A stretch of DNA of 64,000 nucleotides, from positions 930,001-994,000 of the forward strand of contig NZ_QMEK01000001.1 of the NCBI RefSeq assembly GCF_003390845.1. Reading direction: 5' to 3'. Every line of letters starts with the position of its first letter. The stretch's first letter is position 1. Positions 47,602 through 56,848 of the stretch are shown piece by piece. The notes under the pieces were generated by a model. The model did no database searches and was not told where the DNA came from. It saw nothing but the letters and a program-made list of their open reading frames with translations. Position numbers and translations under genes: made by a program. The stretch is from Tropicimonas sp. IMCC34043. GTDB taxonomy: Bacteria; Pseudomonadota; Alphaproteobacteria; Rhodobacterales; Rhodobacteraceae.

Positions 47602-48876
47602 TCAGTCCTTGCGCTCAAGCGCGCGCCAGCCGATGTCGCGGCGGAAAAAGCCCTCGGGCCAGTCCACCGCCTCGGCCAGCGCATAGGCGCGCTCGCGTGC
47701 CTCGGCGAGCGTCCGGCCGCGCGCCGTGGCGTTCAGCACCCGGCCTCCGGTTGCGGTGACCTTGCCATCGACCAGCGTCGTGCCGGCGTGAAACACCTTT
47801 TCCCAGCTCGTCTCGGGCAGGCCGTCGAGCCCGCCGATCACGCTGCCCTTCGGATAGTCGCCGGGATAGCCCTTGGTTGCCAGAACGACCGTCAGGGCAA
47901 AATCTTCCGCCCAGTTGACCTTGCGCGCGCCGAGCCGGCCCTCGGCCGCAGCAAGCAACAGATCGAGCGCCTGCGCGCCAAGCCGCATCATCAGCGCCTG
48001 ACATTCGGGATCGCCGAAGCGGACGTTGTATTCGACAAGCCGCGGTTCGCCGTCCTCGATCATCAGCCCGACGTAGAGCACGCCCTTGTAAGGCGTGCCG
48101 CGGCGCGCCATCTCGGCCATCGTCGGCTTCACGATACGCTCGAGCGCGCGTTCGGTCACTTCGGGCGTCATCACCGGGGCCGGGGAATAGGCGCCCATGC
48201 CGCCGGTATTGGGGCCGGTGTCGCCCTCGCCGACGCGCTTGTGATCCTGCGCTGTGCCGACGGGCAGCACGGTTTCACCGTCGCAAAGAACGAAGAAGCT
48301 TGCCTCTTCGCCCTCCATGAATTCCTCGATCACCACTTCGGCGCCGGCCGCGCCGAAGGCGCCCGAGAACATCTCGTCAATCGCCGCCAGTGCCTCGTCC
48401 TCGGTCATCGCCACGATCACGCCCTTGCCGGCGGCAAGCCCGTCGGCCTTGACCACGATCGGGGCGCCCTGGTCCCTCACATAGGCCTTTGCAGGGCCGG
48501 CCGCGTCGAACCGCGCCCAGGCAGCGGTTGGGGCGCCGGCGGCGTCGCAAATTTCCTTGGTGAAGCGCTTCGACGCTTCGAGCCGCGCGGCCGCGGCCGA
48601 GGGACCGAAGACCGGGATACCGGCCTCGGCCAGCCGGTCGGCGACGCCCGCGGCAAGCGGCGCCTCGGGGCCGACGACGACAAAGTCGATTGCCTCGGCC
48701 TCGGCGAATTCGACCACAGCGCCGCCATCGCAGATGTCGAACGAGGCGCATTCGGCGATCTGTTCGATCCCGGCATTGCCCGGCGCGACGATCAGTCGGT
48801 CGCATTTCGGGTTCTGCAGGATGGCCCAGGCGAGGGCATGTTCGCGGCCGCCGCCGCCAAGGATCAGGATGTTCAT
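47602..48876 (-). CDS. purD: Phosphoribosylamine-glycine ligase
   Basis: ATP-grasp enzyme of purine synthesis; 424 residues. The N-terminal GGGGREHALAW, KADGLAAGKGV (ATP-grasp lysines), and EYNVRFGDPECQ (metal ligands) motifs are all present. The start at 48876 gives the canonical MNILILGGGGREHA; a longer frame to 49014 has no support. It is divergent from a 63-residue protein and xseA, a neighbourhood common in Rhodobacteraceae. Confidence 0.97.
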   Translation of the reverse strand: MNILILGGGGREHALAWAILQNPKCDRLIVAPGNAGIEQIAECASFDICDGGAVVEFAEAEAIDFVVVGPEAPLAAGVADRLAEAGIPVFGPSAAAARLEASKRFTKEICDAAGAPTAAWARFDAAGPAKAYVRDQGAPIVVKADGLAAGKGVIVAMTEDEALAAIDEMFSGAFGAAGAEVVIEEFMEGEEASFFVLCDGETVLPVGTAQDHKRVGEGDTGPNTGGMGAYSPAPVMTPEVTERALERIVKPTMAEMARRGTPYKGVLYVGLMIEDGEPRLVEYNVRFGDPECQALMMRLGAQALDLLLAAAEGRLGARKVNWAEDFALTVVLATKGYPGDYPKGSVIGGLDGLPETSWEKVFHAGTTLVDGKVTATGGRVLNATARGRTLAEARERAYALAEAVDWPEGFFRRDIGWRALERKD

Positions 48877-48997
48877 GGCTTTCCCCGGTATGCTCGTCGG
48901 TTCCCGATACCGAACGCGGCCCGCGCGGACAAGCGCTGGAACCCCGTGCCGATCCATGGGAAAGATCGGCAAGCGCGCGTTTCGAGGGAGGCCTGCC

Positions 48998-49189
48998 ATG
49001 GGCAAGACCAACAAGGACTGGCACGGGGACCATCCGATGCCGAAGAACCCGACCGAAGAGCAGCGTCTTGCCTGGCATCTCGATCATGCCGCCCATTGCG
49101 GCTGCCGCGGGATCCCGGGCACGATCCTGGCGCTGATGGAAGAACGCGGCATTGCGGTGCCGGAATTGCAGCAACCGGAGTTGCGCTGA
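48998..49189 (+). CDS. Small conserved-looking protein (63 aa)
   Basis: 63 residues with TEEQRLAWHLDHAAHCGCR in the middle: a His/Cys cluster that could bind metal. No named family. GAGGGAGG lies seven bases before the ATG and its stop is two bases before xseA, so it is very probably translated with xseA. The composition and strong ribosome site argue that it is a real gene. Confidence 0.72.
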   Translation: MGKTNKDWHGDHPMPKNPTEEQRLAWHLDHAAHCGCRGIPGTILALMEERGIAVPELQQPELR

Positions 49190-49191
49190 GC

Positions 49192-50799
49192 ATGTCCGAT
49201 CTTCTTGACGACGATTTCGAGGATGCGGGCGGTCAGGGCCCGGGATCGAACGCGCCGGAATACACCGTGTCCGAAATCTCGGGCGCGGTGCGCAAGACGC
49301 TCGAGGGCGCCTTTGGCCGGATTCGGGTCAGGGGCGAGGTCGGCCGCGTGTTTCGCGCCCGCTCGGGGCATCTTTATTTCGACATCAAGGATGCGCAGAA
49401 CGTTCTCGCCTCGGTGACCTGGAAAGGGCAGTTGCCCGGCCTGACCGTGATGCCCGAGGAAGGGATGGAGGTGGTGGCAAGCGGCAAGCTGACCACCTTC
49501 GGTAGCCAGTCGAAATATCAGCTGACCGTCGATCAGGTCGAACCTGCGGGCGTCGGCGCGCTGATGGCAATGCTCGAGAAGCGCAAGAAGCAGCTCGAGG
49601 CCGAAGGACTGTTCGCGGCGGAACTCAAGCGCCCCTTGCCCTATCTGCCCGAGGTCATCGGGGTTGTCACCTCGCCCTCGGGCGCTGTCATTCGCGACAT
49701 CCTGCATCGCCTGCGCGACCGGTTTCCCCGCAAGGTGCTGATCTGGCCGGTGGCGGTGCAGGGCCGGGACTGCGCGCCCCAGGTCGCGGCCGCGATCCGT
49801 GGCTTCAATGCGCTGGCCCCTGGCGGGGCGATCCCGCGGCCCGATGTGCTGATCGTCGCCCGCGGCGGCGGCTCGATCGAGGATCTGTGGGGCTTCAACG
49901 AGGAGATCGTGGCCAGGGCGGCGGCGGCCTCGCAGATCCCGCTGATTTCGGCTGTGGGGCACGAAACCGATACGACGCTGATCGACTATGTCTCGGACCG
50001 CCGGGCTCCGACGCCGACCGCGGCGGCCGAGATTGCGGTGCCGGTGCGGCTCGAACTGATCGCGCAAAGCGATGCGCTGGGGGCGCGGCTGTCGGGGGCG
50101 CTGGCGCGGGGAATGGGGCGGCGCGGCGAACGGCTGCGCGACCTGAGCCTTGCGCTGCCCGGGGCCGAGAGCCTGCTGGCCGGCCCGCGACAGCGGCTCG
50201 ACATGGCGGCCTCCCGGCTGCCTGCCGCGCTGCAGGCCTGGGTGTTGCGGCGTCAGGCGCGGCTGGCGCAGGTGTCGGCGGTGTTGCGGCCGGGCACCTT
50301 GCGCGCGCGGCTTAGGGACCTGTCCGAGCGGGTCGCCGGGCTCGACGCCCGCAGGCTTCCGGCGCTGGCCCGGCGGCAGGGGCTGGCCCGGCGCGAGGTC
50401 GACCAGCTTGCCGCGCGTCTGGTGCCGGCGATGATCGAACGTGAAAACCGCCGCCGCCGCCGCGAGATGGAGGATATTGCGCGGCGGCTGGCCGCCGACG
50501 GCGCGCGCCGCACCGGACAATGGCGCGACCGGCTGGCGGGGCTCGACCGGGTTCTGCAGAGCCTGAACTATGAAGAGACGCTGAAGCGCGGGTTTGCCGT
50601 CGTGCGCGCCGAGGGGCGGGTGATTGCAACGGCCGCCGCCGCCGAAGCCGCAGCGGCGCTGGAGATCCAGTTCCAGGACGGGCGGGTCACGGTTTCAACG
50701 GGCGGAAGCCCCACGGCCGCGCCGGAAACCGATGCCGGGGGGCAAAAGCCTGCGCCGCGGCGTAAGAAACCCAAGCCCGAGCAGGGAAGCCTGTTCTGA
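49192..50799 (+). CDS. xseA: Exodeoxyribonuclease VII large subunit
   Basis: Single-strand DNA exonuclease subunit; 535 residues. An N-terminal OB-fold (about 22-115; VRGEVGRVFRARSGHLYFDIKD) is followed by the catalytic core with VTSPSGAVIRDILHRLRDR, VARGGGSIEDLWGFNEE and SAVGHETDTTLIDYVSDRRA. Arg-rich coiled coils (about 290-470) follow, then a basic tail. The ATG at 49192 follows the small gene by two bases. The small subunit xseB is not in the window. Confidence 0.97.
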   Translation: MSDLLDDDFEDAGGQGPGSNAPEYTVSEISGAVRKTLEGAFGRIRVRGEVGRVFRARSGHLYFDIKDAQNVLASVTWKGQLPGLTVMPEEGMEVVASGKLTTFGSQSKYQLTVDQVEPAGVGALMAMLEKRKKQLEAEGLFAAELKRPLPYLPEVIGVVTSPSGAVIRDILHRLRDRFPRKVLIWPVAVQGRDCAPQVAAAIRGFNALAPGGAIPRPDVLIVARGGGSIEDLWGFNEEIVARAAAASQIPLISAVGHETDTTLIDYVSDRRAPTPTAAAEIAVPVRLELIAQSDALGARLSGALARGMGRRGERLRDLSLALPGAESLLAGPRQRLDMAASRLPAALQAWVLRRQARLAQVSAVLRPGTLRARLRDLSERVAGLDARRLPALARRQGLARREVDQLAARLVPAMIERENRRRRREMEDIARRLAADGARRTGQWRDRLAGLDRVLQSLNYEETLKRGFAVVRAEGRVIATAAAAEAAAALEIQFQDGRVTVSTGGSPTAAPETDAGGQKPAPRRKKPKPEQGSLF

Positions 50800-50838
50800 G
50801 CCTTGAGGTTCGGGCTGCGGCCCGTGAGGCCCGCGGCC

Positions 50839-51252
50839 TCAGGCGCCGACTTCGGGACCGAGGCACATCATCGGCTGGTCAGCCTCGCCTGCCTCGTAAA
50901 GCTCGGTTTCGCCCGGGCGATCCTCGAACAGGGCGCGCAGCCGGTCGCCCTCGGCATAGAAGGTCCAGCATTGGGGCTCGGGAACGTCGTCATAGGCGAA
51001 ACAGATGAACCGCCCCTGTTGATACCAGCGGCCGTCCTTGCAGCGGCCATCGAGGAACGACCAGGTCACGCGGTGGTCGGGACGATAGCGTTCGATGCCA
51101 TAGGCCTGACCCTCGGCATAGAAGTAAAGCGTCCTTCCCTGGGTATGGGCATCGAACTCTTCCGCGGTCATCGGCGGTTCAGCCGCCCGGGCCTCGGGCA
51201 GGGAGATCAGCAGAAGCGCGGGCGCCAAGACGAGGGCAAGGGCTGGATTCAT
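50839..51252 (-). CDS. Secreted protein of unknown function
   Basis: A 137-residue protein with a signal peptide (cut near ARAAEPP, residue 23) and a mature part with an EEFDAHTQGRTLYFYAEGQ beginning. Several Cys and Trp residues suggest a small disulfide-bonded periplasmic domain. Rhodobacteraceae genomes contain many such paralogues; function is unknown. It is convergent with xseA and divergent from ftsY. Confidence 0.8.
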   Translation of the reverse strand: MNPALALVLAPALLLISLPEARAAEPPMTAEEFDAHTQGRTLYFYAEGQAYGIERYRPDHRVTWSFLDGRCKDGRWYQQGRFICFAYDDVPEPQCWTFYAEGDRLRALFEDRPGETELYEAGEADQPMMCLGPEVGA

Positions 51253-51419
51253 GTCGGACCGGGTGTTGACTGCACCCCCAGCATGGCAGATCGGGAACGC
51301 ACGATCCAGTCACCTTGCAGGGACCCGACCCGCCCGGACCCAGATCCTGCCAAACCGGAGGCTTCCATATTCTCCCGCGTGTGATTAGGTGATCTCATGC
51401 CTAGCGGAAGGACACGACC

Positions 51420-52730
51420 ATGGCATTCTTCAAGAAACTCAAGGACAGGATGTTCAAGTCCTCCTCGAAGATCGGGGAGGGGCTCGACGCCATCGTTCAG
51501 GATGGCGGCAAGGCAGAACTTCTGTCCGCAGCAGACCCGGTTCCCGAGATCGAGGACGAGCTTCGCGCCCGCGTCGGTGCGCCGGCCGGGACCGAAGCGG
51601 GTGACGACGAGGACGGAGCGATCCCCGATCGGGTGCTCGAAACCGCGCGCGTCGGGGCAAGCGACGATCCAGACTGGTCTGACCCGCCCGTCGAGGTGCC
51701 CGACATCCCCGATCCGATGCCCGACCAGCCGCCTCCCGGCAACCCGCAGCCGACCGACCCCGAGCCCATCGATCCGGGCGGGCCCGGTCCCGACCTGCCG
51801 CCCGAGAGCCCGCCGCAAGAGGTGCCGCCGGAGTATCGGCCGGGGTTCCTCGGCCGATTGCTCGGCCGGGGCGGCGCCGAGCCGCGCACGGTCATGCGGC
51901 GGGTGCTGGACGACACGATGCTGGAAAGCCTCGAAGAGCTTCTGATCGCCTCGGACATGGGGGTCGACACCGCGCTGAGGGTGACGGCGAACATTGCCGA
52001 GGGCCGCTTCGGCAAGAAGCTTTCGACCGACGAAATCAAGGACCTGCTAGCAACCGAAGTGGCGCGCATCATGGAGCCTGTGGCGCGCCCGATGCCGATC
52101 TATCCGAAAAAACCGCAGGTGGTGCTGGTCGTCGGCGTCAACGGATCGGGCAAGACCACCACCATCGGCAAGCTCGCCAGCCAGTTCCGCGCCGCCGGCA
52201 AGACCGTGGTCATTGCAGCGGGCGATACCTTTCGGGCCGCTGCCGTCGAACAGCTGCAGATCTGGGGTGAGCGCGCCGGGGTGCCGGTGCTGACCGCGCC
52301 CGAGGGCTCGGACCCCGCCAGCCTTGCCTGGGACGCGATGGAAAAGGCGCAGCGCGACGGCGCCGACCTTTTGATGATCGATACCGCCGGCCGGCTGCAG
52401 AACCGCGCCGATCTGATGGAAGAGCTTGCCAAGATCGTCCGCGTGATCCGCAAGAAGGATCCCGACGCCCCGCACAACACGCTGCTCGTGCTTGACGCCA
52501 CCACCGGCCAGAACGCGCTGAGCCAGGTCGAGACCTTCTGCAAACTCGCCGATGTCTCGGGCCTTGTCATGACCAAGCTTGACGGCACCGCAAAGGGCGG
52601 CGTGCTGGTGGCGCTTGCCGACCGTTTCGGCCTGCCGATCCACGCCATCGGCGTCGGCGAGCAGATCGACGATCTGCAGGCCTTCGACCCCGACGACTTC
52701 GCCCGCGCGCTGACCGGTGCTGCTGCGTGA
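51420..52730 (+). CDS. ftsY: Signal recognition particle receptor FtsY
   Basis: GTPase that receives ribosome-SRP complexes at the inner membrane; 436 residues. A basic amphipathic N-terminus (MAFFKKLKDRMFKSSSK) for membrane binding is followed by a long acidic, proline-rich linker (about 40-140). The NG domain starts near 150, with P-loop GVNGSGKTTT (from 239), DTAGRLQNRADL, TKLDGTAKGG and GVGEQIDDL. The linker is longer and more proline-rich than the usual A domain. It is convergent with the MgtC-like gene with no bases between stops. Confidence 0.97.
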   Translation: MAFFKKLKDRMFKSSSKIGEGLDAIVQDGGKAELLSAADPVPEIEDELRARVGAPAGTEAGDDEDGAIPDRVLETARVGASDDPDWSDPPVEVPDIPDPMPDQPPPGNPQPTDPEPIDPGGPGPDLPPESPPQEVPPEYRPGFLGRLLGRGGAEPRTVMRRVLDDTMLESLEELLIASDMGVDTALRVTANIAEGRFGKKLSTDEIKDLLATEVARIMEPVARPMPIYPKKPQVVLVVGVNGSGKTTTIGKLASQFRAAGKTVVIAAGDTFRAAAVEQLQIWGERAGVPVLTAPEGSDPASLAWDAMEKAQRDGADLLMIDTAGRLQNRADLMEELAKIVRVIRKKDPDAPHNTLLVLDATTGQNALSQVETFCKLADVSGLVMTKLDGTAKGGVLVALADRFGLPIHAIGVGEQIDDLQAFDPDDFARALTGAAA

Positions 52731-53222
52731 TCACTTGTCGTGCGGCGGCCTTTCCAGCCATTTCAACGGACCCAGTATGACGACTGCCAACGCCGTCGCG
52801 ATCAGCGCGAGGCCGAGGCTGCCGATGCCAGTGGCCAGTCCGACCGCCCCCGCCAGCCACATGCCGGCCGCCGTGGTCAGACCCTTCACCCGGTGGAGCG
52901 CGACGATGATCGTGCCGGCACCGAGGAACGCGACACCGTTGGTGATCGCCGCGACCAGGCGCAGCGGATCGAATCGCATGTCAGGCCCCGTCGCGGACAT
53001 TGTGACGGTGATGTGCTGGGCAATCAGCGCGAAAAGACAGGCGGCCAGTGCGACGAGGATATGGGTGCGCATCCCCGCGGGTTTGCCCGTCACCTCGCGT
53101 TCAAAGCCGATCACAGCCCCCATCAGGCTTGCCATCACCAGCCGCAGCGTCGCCACCCGCCAGTCGGTGCCGGCGAACGACCCCGCCAGTTCGGCGGAGA
53201 GGAGATCGAGGATCTGTTGCAT
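52731..53222 (-). CDS. MgtC/SapB family membrane protein
   Basis: A 163-residue protein with four or five helices and the MgtC signature LMGAVIGFEREVTGKPAGMRTHILVALA (split about residues 33-60), then NGVAFLGAGTII and VKGLTTAAGMWLAGAVG. Family members influence magnesium homeostasis or ATPase activity; MgtC in Salmonella is a virulence factor. Here no Mg2+ transporter is adjacent. Confidence 0.92.
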   Translation of the reverse strand: MQQILDLLSAELAGSFAGTDWRVATLRLVMASLMGAVIGFEREVTGKPAGMRTHILVALAACLFALIAQHITVTMSATGPDMRFDPLRLVAAITNGVAFLGAGTIIVALHRVKGLTTAAGMWLAGAVGLATGIGSLGLALIATALAVVILGPLKWLERPPHDK

Positions 53223-53252
53223 CGCCTGTGACCCTAGCACGGGCCGCGCCTG

Positions 53253-54167
53253 ATGGTCAGCAATCCGGCCGACTGGATCCAGTCCCTCGAAGGGACAGAC
53301 GCCGGACGCCAGATGGCGATGGTGTTGGCGCTTTCGGCGGCCCTGCTGCACGCCATTTTCGGTGCATTGCAGAAGGGCCGGTTCGATCCCTGGCTGAGCC
53401 GCGGCATGATCGATGCCTGGCTGGCGGTGCTGTCGGCGCCGATCGCGCTGTTTCTGGTGCCCTGGCCCGAGGGCGGGGCCTGGCTGATTCTCGGCGGCGC
53501 CATGGTGATCCATTTCGCCTACAAGGTCGGGATGGCGCTGGCGTTCTCGCGCGGGGCCTTCACCGTGGTTTATCCGGTCGTGCGCGGTTCGGGGCCGCTG
53601 TTTGCCGTGATCGGCGCCTGGCTGATCTTTGGCGAGACCTTCGCGCCCTTGCAGTGGCTTGGCATGGCAGTGCTGCTGTCGGGGATCTTCGGACTTGCCG
53701 TCTATAACCTGATCCATGTCGAGGTCGACCGCGACACGCTGGTTCATGCGCTGATGCTGGCGGTCGGAACCGGCGCGCTGGTGGCACTTTATACCACCTA
53801 CGACGCCTATGGCATTCGCTTCACCCCCGATCCCTTCACCTTCCTTGCCTGGTTCTTCATGATGACGGCACTCGACATGCCGGTGATTGCAGCACTGCGC
53901 TGGAAGAACCTGCGCCACCGCCCCGATCCTCGTCCATTGATCTGGCGCGGGCTGATCGGCGCCTTCGTCGCCTGGGGCAGCTTCGGTTCGATCATGCTGG
54001 CGACGCGGCTCGACAAGGTCGGCGAGGCGGCGGTGCTGCGCGAGACCTCGACCGTCTTCGCCGCGGCAATCGGCTGGCTGTTTCTGAAGGAAACCGTCGG
54101 CCCGCGGCGGCTGGCCCTGATGATCGTCATCGCGCTCGGTGCCGTGATCGTGGAGTTCGGCGGTTGA
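53253..54167 (+). CDS. DMT superfamily transporter (EamA)
   Basis: A 304-residue protein with ten helices in two EamA repeats (about 20-150 and 165-302). ARG-like loop FSRGAFTVVYPVVRGSGPLFAV marks the end of the first repeat, and GEAAVLRETSTVFAA the second. Substrate unknown. It is divergent from the MgtC gene (30-base gap) and followed by yciB. The ATG at 53253 has no clear ribosome site; the first helix suits ATGs at 53253 or 53313. Confidence 0.87.
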   Translation: MVSNPADWIQSLEGTDAGRQMAMVLALSAALLHAIFGALQKGRFDPWLSRGMIDAWLAVLSAPIALFLVPWPEGGAWLILGGAMVIHFAYKVGMALAFSRGAFTVVYPVVRGSGPLFAVIGAWLIFGETFAPLQWLGMAVLLSGIFGLAVYNLIHVEVDRDTLVHALMLAVGTGALVALYTTYDAYGIRFTPDPFTFLAWFFMMTALDMPVIAALRWKNLRHRPDPRPLIWRGLIGAFVAWGSFGSIMLATRLDKVGEAAVLRETSTVFAAAIGWLFLKETVGPRRLALMIVIALGAVIVEFGG

Positions 54168-54237
54168 CAGGATGGTTGACACGGCCCCGAAAACGCGGTG
54201 TCAGCGGCCAAGGCATTTCCCGCCCCGAGAGGACGAC

Positions 54238-54849
54238 ATGCAAGAAAAGACCGTGAACCCGATCCTGCGGCAGGCGCTCGAACTCGGACCGCCGCTGGCG
54301 TTCTTCGTTGCCTACCTGTGGATGCGCGACAGCACCTTCCACATCATGGGGCGCGACTACGACGGTTTCATCGTCGCGGCTGCCGCCTTCGTGCCGATCC
54401 TGCTCGTCGCGATGGCAGTGCTGTGGAAGCTGACCGGGCAATTGTCGCGACTGCAGGCAATGACGGCAGTGCTGGTGATCGTGTTCGGCGGGCTGACGGT
54501 GTGGTTCAACGACGAAACCTTCTTCAAGATGAAGACGACCATCGTCTATGGCATCTTCGCGATCATGCTCGGCATCGGGCTGTTGCAGGGCAAAAGCTAC
54601 CTCGCCTGGGTGCTGGGAGATTTCCTGCCCATGGCACAGGAAGGCTGGATGAAGCTGACCCGTCGCCTTGCCCTTGGCTTTGCCGTGCTGGCCATCGCCA
54701 ACGAGGTGGTGTGGCGCACCATGTCGACCGACGCCTGGGTCAAGATCGAGACCTTCGGCTTTCCGATCGCGCTGATGGTCTTTCTCTGGCTGCAGATCCT
54801 GGGACTGCAGAAATACCTCGAGGTCGATCAGGAAGAGGACGCGAAATAG
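54238..54849 (+). CDS. yciB: Inner-membrane-spanning protein YciB (septation protein A family)
   Basis: A 203-residue integral membrane protein with five or six helices and the YciB features LELGPPLAFFVAYLW, NDETFFKMKTTIVYGIFA and NEVVWR. YciB/IspA affects envelope integrity and cell division in other bacteria; mechanism unknown. GAGAGGA precedes the ATG at 54238; an in-frame start at 54172 is unlikely. Confidence 0.93.
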   Translation: MQEKTVNPILRQALELGPPLAFFVAYLWMRDSTFHIMGRDYDGFIVAAAAFVPILLVAMAVLWKLTGQLSRLQAMTAVLVIVFGGLTVWFNDETFFKMKTTIVYGIFAIMLGIGLLQGKSYLAWVLGDFLPMAQEGWMKLTRRLALGFAVLAIANEVVWRTMSTDAWVKIETFGFPIALMVFLWLQILGLQKYLEVDQEEDAK

Positions 54850-54850
54850 C

Positions 54851-54873
54851 GTCCGGCGCCGCGGTGGCCGGAC
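54851..54873. terminator. Hairpin between convergent yciB and phosphoesterase genes
   Basis: GTCCGGC (54851-54857) pairs with GCCGGAC (54867-54873) around a nine-base loop; it starts two bases after yciB. A shared terminator is likely; no T-run. Confidence 0.5.
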
Positions 54874-54880
54874 AGGGCCG

Positions 54881-55672
54881 TCAAGGCGACGGCGCCTGAC
54901 GCCACGCGCGGCCCTCGCGGTAAAAGCCGATCTCGCCCACAGTTTCGAACGCGTCCGACTCGGCCCCGAAGGTGGTGATCCGTACCGACTGGCGCGAGAC
55001 GTCGAGCAGGTTGAAGGTGTTGGGCTCGCCGCGCAGCCGGGTCGACAATCCGGTGCCTGCCTGCACGAACAGCAGCCCCGGCGCCGCGGCAAAGGGGGTG
55101 GTGCGCAGATTGTGCAGATGCCCCGACAGCACCAGATCCGCGCCGCAGGACTCGAACTCGGCCAGCGCCCCGCGCGCGCCCCGCATCAACCGCTTGTCGA
55201 TGTCGGGACCATGCTCCAGCGGGTGGTGCAGCACCAGGATCCGCACCCTGTCGCCCGCGTCCTCAAAGGCCGCACAGACCCGGCCAACGGCACGGGAAGA
55301 GATCCGCCCGCGCTGCCAGGCGAAGCGGTTCACGGTGTTGACGCCCACAACCGCGATCCTGTCGTCGCAATAGCGCGGCTCCAGATCCCGCGCGATGGCG
55401 GCGCGATAGCGCGCCCAGGGCCAGAGCATCCGCACGAACAGATTGTCGAGCGGCGTATCGTGGTTGCCGGGTACCGCCAGCACCCTGGCCCCGATCCGGC
55501 CGAGGAAGGCGCGGGCGCGTTCGAACTGCGAGATCCGCGCCCGCTGGGTAAAATCGCCCGAGATTGCGACCAGATCGGGCGCCAGCCGGTCGATCTCCGC
55601 CAGCAACGGCGCCTCAAGCTCGGGCCTTTCGCGACCGAAATGCAGGTCGGACAGGTGCAGGATCCGGCTCAT
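54881..55672 (-). CDS. Metallophosphoesterase (calcineurin-like)
   Basis: A 263-residue cytosolic two-metal phosphoesterase. The five family blocks are visible: Asp9/His11 (SDLHFG), Asp40 (SGDFTQ), Asn70-His71 (PGNHD), HHP (ILVLHHPLEH) and GHLH (LSGHLHN). Relatives cleave cyclic nucleotides, UDP-diacylglucosamine or phospholipids. Its start overlaps the end of a diacylglycerol-kinase-like gene by four bases, so a lipid-related substrate is a fair guess. Confidence 0.93.
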   Translation of the reverse strand: MSRILHLSDLHFGRERPELEAPLLAEIDRLAPDLVAISGDFTQRARISQFERARAFLGRIGARVLAVPGNHDTPLDNLFVRMLWPWARYRAAIARDLEPRYCDDRIAVVGVNTVNRFAWQRGRISSRAVGRVCAAFEDAGDRVRILVLHHPLEHGPDIDKRLMRGARGALAEFESCGADLVLSGHLHNLRTTPFAAAPGLLFVQAGTGLSTRLRGEPNTFNLLDVSRQSVRITTFGAESDAFETVGEIGFYREGRAWRQAPSP

Positions 55673-56655
55673 GTGCTGGCCGTTCCCCCGGACAGGGCCG
55701 CATGTTGTGGCGGTAGCACGATCTGCAGCCGGTCCTCGGACATCCGGAACGTGAACGGCGTTGGCGCGCGCCGCTTCTCGCCGTCATAGGCAAGATAGAG
55801 GTGACGCCGCGACGGTGCCTCGATCACCAGTTCGGACGCGCTGTGAAAGTCATAATCGCTGCCCGGTTCGGCCACCCGCGCGGCAAGCTTGGCGGCGGTG
55901 CGCCACAGATCGCGGCGGCGGTCGGCCCGTGCCACCAGCACGGCGAACCGATCGTCCGAGATGGCCGCCTCTCCCGCCAGTCCGAAGCGGTCGAGCTGGA
56001 ACGTCGAGCGGGCGATGAACACCAGCGCGGTGCGGTGGATCGTTTCGGCGCCGTCGATGCGCAGCCGCAGTCGCATCGGCTTGCGGAACCGCAGGAAGCA
56101 CCGGATCACCGACCAATGTGCCGCCAGCCGGCTGCGGCCCCAGGTGGCATAGATGCTTTCCCGCTCGCGCAGGATCCGCGGATACAGCCCGATGCTGGCA
56201 TTGTTGAGAAAGACCTGGCCGTTCACGACCCCGATCCGGATCGGGTGCACGCCACCGGCAAGGATCTGCTGCGCCGCTTCGGCCGGATCCTCGGAAAATC
56301 CCAGTCCGCGGGCAAAATAGTTGAAGGTGCCAAGCGGTAGCACCGCCATCGGCACCTCGCGCCCCAGCATTGCCGCGGCAACCCCGTTCGCGGTCCCGTC
56401 GCCGCCAGCCGCCACGATCAGCCCCGCACCCTGCTGGCAGGCATCCTCGACCAGCGTTTCGATGCTTTTGCCGGGGCCGAAGCGGGCAAGATGCACACGC
56501 TCGCCCAAGACCTGCAGCGCGGCGTCAAGCGCACCGCGATCGCGGGCATTGGTGCCCGACCGCGGGTTGGCGATGACATGGATCGGCCGGTCGTCGCCGG
56601 CGGCGAACGGGATGGCGACGGGAGCGGAACTGGCGGTCTCGGCATGGATCAGCAA
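55669..56655 (-). CDS. Diacylglycerol kinase / lipid kinase family protein
   Basis: A roughly 328-residue protein of the DAGK catalytic family (YegS/DgkB/sphingosine kinase-like). It has the ANPRSGT opening, GGDGTANGVAAAM nucleotide loop and LGTFNYFARGLG. The start is uncertain: no ATG precedes the first domain. TTG at 56655, with GAAGG nine bases upstream, is preferred; GTG at 56718 is possible. It is translationally coupled to the downstream phosphoesterase. Lipid substrate unproven. Confidence 0.87.
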   Translation of the reverse strand: MLIHAETASSAPVAIPFAAGDDRPIHVIANPRSGTNARDRGALDAALQVLGERVHLARFGPGKSIETLVEDACQQGAGLIVAAGGDGTANGVAAAMLGREVPMAVLPLGTFNYFARGLGFSEDPAEAAQQILAGGVHPIRIGVVNGQVFLNNASIGLYPRILRERESIYATWGRSRLAAHWSVIRCFLRFRKPMRLRLRIDGAETIHRTALVFIARSTFQLDRFGLAGEAAISDDRFAVLVARADRRRDLWRTAAKLAARVAEPGSDYDFHSASELVIEAPSRRHLYLAYDGEKRRAPTPFTFRMSEDRLQIVLPPQHAALSGGTAST

Positions 56656-56848
56656 GGGCGTCGGCCTTCGGTTGGAACAGGGGACCCGGAGTGCAAGTCG
56701 GTCAAGACATGGGGTCACAACGCGGTGGCGGGGGTTCTGTTCCAGGGCATGTCACGGGAGGCGGGATCGGGGCGGCACAGCCCCGGGCGACGCGGCTGGC
56801 GCGCCGTCCCGTGTCGACCGAGGCGACCGTCGTCCCCGTCCGGCAGTG

